Below, piece after piece: positions 7,009 to 8,990 of a stretch of 8,990 bases of DNA. How positions within the stretch are numbered: the first letter of the stretch is position 1; the number at the start of each line of letters is the position of its first letter. The position numbers were made by a program, and so were the translations under genes. The DNA is taken from NCBI GenBank assembly GCA_003533545.1, contig DQEK01000257.1, positions 474 to 9,463 of the forward strand. The letters are read 5' to 3'. The notes under the pieces were generated by a model. That model searched no databases. It was not told the origin of the DNA and was given only the letters and a program-made list of their open reading frames with translations. Origin of the DNA: Acidobacteriota bacterium. Lineage in GTDB: Bacteria; Acidobacteriota; Vicinamibacteria; Vicinamibacterales; UBA8438.

Positions 7009-8990
7009 ATGGGAGAGCGAGCGTGGATGACCGCCGCCGGCGGGTTGGCCCTGGCTCTCTTGTTTCCGCTGGTCACGCCAGGTTCTAGCCTCAGTGTCCC
7101 GGTAGAGCTTTCTGTCACAGCGACGGATCCCGGAGCGCAATCTATCGGGCCGGGGTTGGGTGCTCCCGGCGGCTCAGGATTGTTGGGCTCGACGCTCGTT
7201 GCATGGCTGGCGTTGGTGTTACCCGTCGGCGTGGCGGGGGCCCGTCTTGGGTTTCTCGCACTCATCGCCGGTGTTTCGGCTGCCGTTCTGACCTTTGTAC
7301 TCTACCGACGGCTCAAGTGTTCGGCGCCGTCGGCGCTGATTGCAACTGTGGTCACCGTGACTGGTGGAACCAGCGTGGCGTTGGTGGCCGCTGGTAGTCC
7401 TGATGCCATGCTGCTGCCGCTGGTGCCGGGACTGCTCCTGTGTGGGCTCTGGTGGGTGAATTCCTCCGGGCGTGGGGTTGCCCTGGTCACCCTGGCGGGC
7501 CTAACGATGGTTGCGGTGGGTAGCTATCCGGCGATGGCGATAATCTGCGCCGCCGCGGTGGTGGTGGCAGCGCGCGACGCGACCGTCGGCCGCGGTCAAT
7601 TGTTGGTTGCCACGCTGGCCGCTGGGGTGCTCGGTCTCCTGCACCGTGTTGGAGCCGCGGAGTTGGCCTGGCGGAACGCAAGTCTTAGCCTCGGGTTGGT
7701 CGGCGGAGATGCGACAGCGCTCCCCCGGTCGTGGGCGATGGCGTTTGGCGAGTGGCGTCTCGATGTAGCTGGTGACCGTCTCGTAAACCTCGTATCGGTG
7801 ACAGTGGCTTCGTTGGGAGGATTGGGTTCACTGCTCGCCGTGGTGGGGCTGGTCACGCTCTGGCGCCGCCGGGACGGCCACGGCCTGGCGTGGGCGTGGT
7901 TGGCGGCGTTACTCACTTTCTGTGTCTGGACGCCGTCGGCGGCCCAGGATGGTTATCGAGTGGCCGGACTCTTGTCCTGGTTGTTGGTTGGCGTCGGACT
8001 TGACTGGTGTTGGCGTTCCAGCGGGCAGATTGGTGCGCAAATTGGAACCGCCATGTTGGGTCTCTTCCTGACCGTGGCGGGAGTGTCCGCGCAACAGGCC
8101 CGGGTACCGTGGGCTACCCCGTTGAGTGCTGAGACGTATGCGGACAGACTTGCTCAGGCGGTGTCGGCCGGCTCGCGCTGGCTCGCTGAGGACACGGGGT
8201 TTGATCGCGCGCTGGCAACCGCTGGCGTCGGCTCCTCGGCGGTCGCTCGAATGCCGCTCGATGAGGAGGTTCTCCGTCGGATTTACGATGGTGTTTCACC
8301 GGTCATCGCATTCGCCGGTGCGCGCGACCTGCTGCAGGGGTATGGGGCCCAGTTCGCCACCGTGCCGATCACTCCAGCTCGTGTGTCGGTACGTCGATTG
8401 TTGGAGAGGCTGCCGCGAGGGTCGGTCGTGGCGATCGCCGGTGGGCCTGGTCTCAACCAGTCGGTCGGCGCGGATGAGGGTGGCCCGTTTACCCCGGTGG
8501 GTGGAACTGCCGAATTCTGGCGAGAAGAGGGGCCCTTCTTTGGACTAGTTGGCGTGGCTCATCTGGACGGCATCCCGCTGGAGCGTCGGTCGAACGATGC
8601 GGTGCGATTGGTCCTCGACGTGGGTGAGTCGATTGGAACCTTTCCGGTCCGGGCGATGTCGGCCGTCGGCGTTACGGCCGACCCGACCGGGGTGCAGGTC
8701 GAGCTCCACGGCCGGGTTGTTGCGAGCGCCGAACGCGGAATCGCGCTGGCGGCGGTCGCCCCGGACGGCGCGTTGCTCATTGCTCTGGACGACGAGCTCG
8801 AATCAGGGTTGGAAATCCCGGTGGTGGGTGTTGACCCTGTCGTCGCCCAGTTGACAGGGTGGGAACCCTGTCGGACGCTACCGTCTGGACTTTGGGTTGA
8901 CGTTGCCGAAGCCGCCGCGTCCGGGGGGTTGGGAGGACGCCTTCCCTCTGTGGATGGCAGGCTCAGGCTTTACACGAGCGCTCGGACGGA
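7009..8990 (+). CDS. Large membrane protein of unknown family, 3' end beyond the window
   Basis: The frame is open from 7009 to the window edge: 660 codons without a stop. Residues 1-363 are strongly hydrophobic and contain roughly eight to ten candidate membrane spans. These include one at about 8-22 and pairs around LVAWLALVLPVGVAG and LGFLALIAGVSAAVLTFVLY. An Arg-rich cytosolic loop (WRRRDG) follows near residue 285. From about residue 365 the protein is soluble and mixed alpha/beta to the edge, most likely extracytoplasmic. The layout resembles GT-C type or DUF2723-like transferases, where many spans precede an outer domain. However, the region after the first span (about 20-55) lacks the acidic Asp-Ser-Gly-Glu signature of DUF2723, so the family stays open. 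The start may instead be the ATG at 7027, preceded by GGGAG at 7011-7015, or the GTG at 7006. It is divergent from the minus-strand gene with about 30-50 bp between starts. Confidence 0.8.
   Translation, partial: MGERAWMTAAGGLALALLFPLVTPGSSLSVPVELSVTATDPGAQSIGPGLGAPGGSGLLGSTLVAWLALVLPVGVAGARLGFLALIAGVSAAVLTFVLYRRLKCSAPSALIATVVTVTGGTSVALVAAGSPDAMLLPLVPGLLLCGLWWVNSSGRGVALVTLAGLTMVAVGSYPAMAIICAAAVVVAARDATVGRGQLLVATLAAGVLGLLHRVGAAELAWRNASLSLGLVGGDATALPRSWAMAFGEWRLDVAGDRLVNLVSVTVASLGGLGSLLAVVGLVTLWRRRDGHGLAWAWLAALLTFCVWTPSAAQDGYRVAGLLSWLLVGVGLDWCWRSSGQIGAQIGTAMLGLFLTVAGVSAQQARVPWATPLSAETYADRLAQAVSAGSRWLAEDTGFDRALATAGVGSSAVARMPLDEEVLRRIYDGVSPVIAFAGARDLLQGYGAQFATVPITPARVSVRRLLERLPRGSVVAIAGGPGLNQSVGADEGGPFTPVGGTAEFWREEGPFFGLVGVAHLDGIPLERRSNDAVRLVLDVGESIGTFPVRAMSAVGVTADPTGVQVELHGRVVASAERGIALAAVAPDGALLIALDDELESGLEIPVVGVDPVVAQLTGWEPCRTLPSGLWVDVAEAAASGGLGGRLPSVDGRLRLYTSART

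Noticed and set aside
6979..7140. N-terminal extension of the minus-strand glycosyltransferase-like gene to an ATG at 7140
   Set aside because: The extra residues are Arg/Gln-rich and encoded antisense to the first membrane span of the divergent gene, so a later start is more likely.
8126..8548. 140-codon plus-strand open frame in the right part of the window
   Set aside because: It is an Arg/Ser-rich out-of-frame shadow of the long membrane-protein gene, which stays open across the same bases.

Overview
The window is GC-rich bacterial DNA with densely packed genes. Its left half is a formate dehydrogenase operon of the membrane-bound, quinone-reducing FDH-N/FDH-O type. This points to a respiring bacterium with a cytoplasmic membrane enzyme facing the periplasm. 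The sequence does not fix the taxon; an uncultivated GC-rich lineage such as Acidobacteriota is a guess from the general look of the proteins.

Bases 1-4764 (+ strand) hold four tightly linked genes. They are the catalytic alpha subunit (5' end outside the window), the four-cluster iron-sulfur beta subunit, the cytochrome b gamma subunit, and the accessory protein FdhE. Spacings are 13 bp, a 1-base TAATG overlap, and a TTG start overlapping the preceding TGA. Formate would be oxidised at the molybdenum or tungsten centre of alpha. Electrons would then pass through the Fe-S clusters of beta to the two b hemes of gamma and on to the quinone pool, while FdhE supports maturation of the enzyme. The first 19 bases form a hairpin with loop AGUCU at exactly the spacing expected of a bacterial SECIS apical stem-loop. 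The catalytic residue, just upstream of the window, is therefore probably selenocysteine encoded by UGA.

Bases 4765-5355 are sparse. They contain one unrecognised small ORF (95 codons or fewer, + strand), a possible weak hairpin, and a 10-bp tandem duplication overlapping the next gene's stop codon.

Bases 5356-8990 hold two divergently oriented polytopic membrane proteins. The minus-strand gene looks like a GT-C fold glycosyltransferase of the GT39/ArnT-like superfamily. The plus-strand gene is an uninterrupted reading frame of 660 codons that runs off the right edge. It has an N-terminal multi-span membrane half and a C-terminal soluble half, and I could not assign it to a family. The two 5' ends are only about 30-50 bp apart, so their promoters must overlap or lie inside each other's coding sequence. 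I see no rRNA, tRNA, CRISPR array, transposase or insertion sequence.
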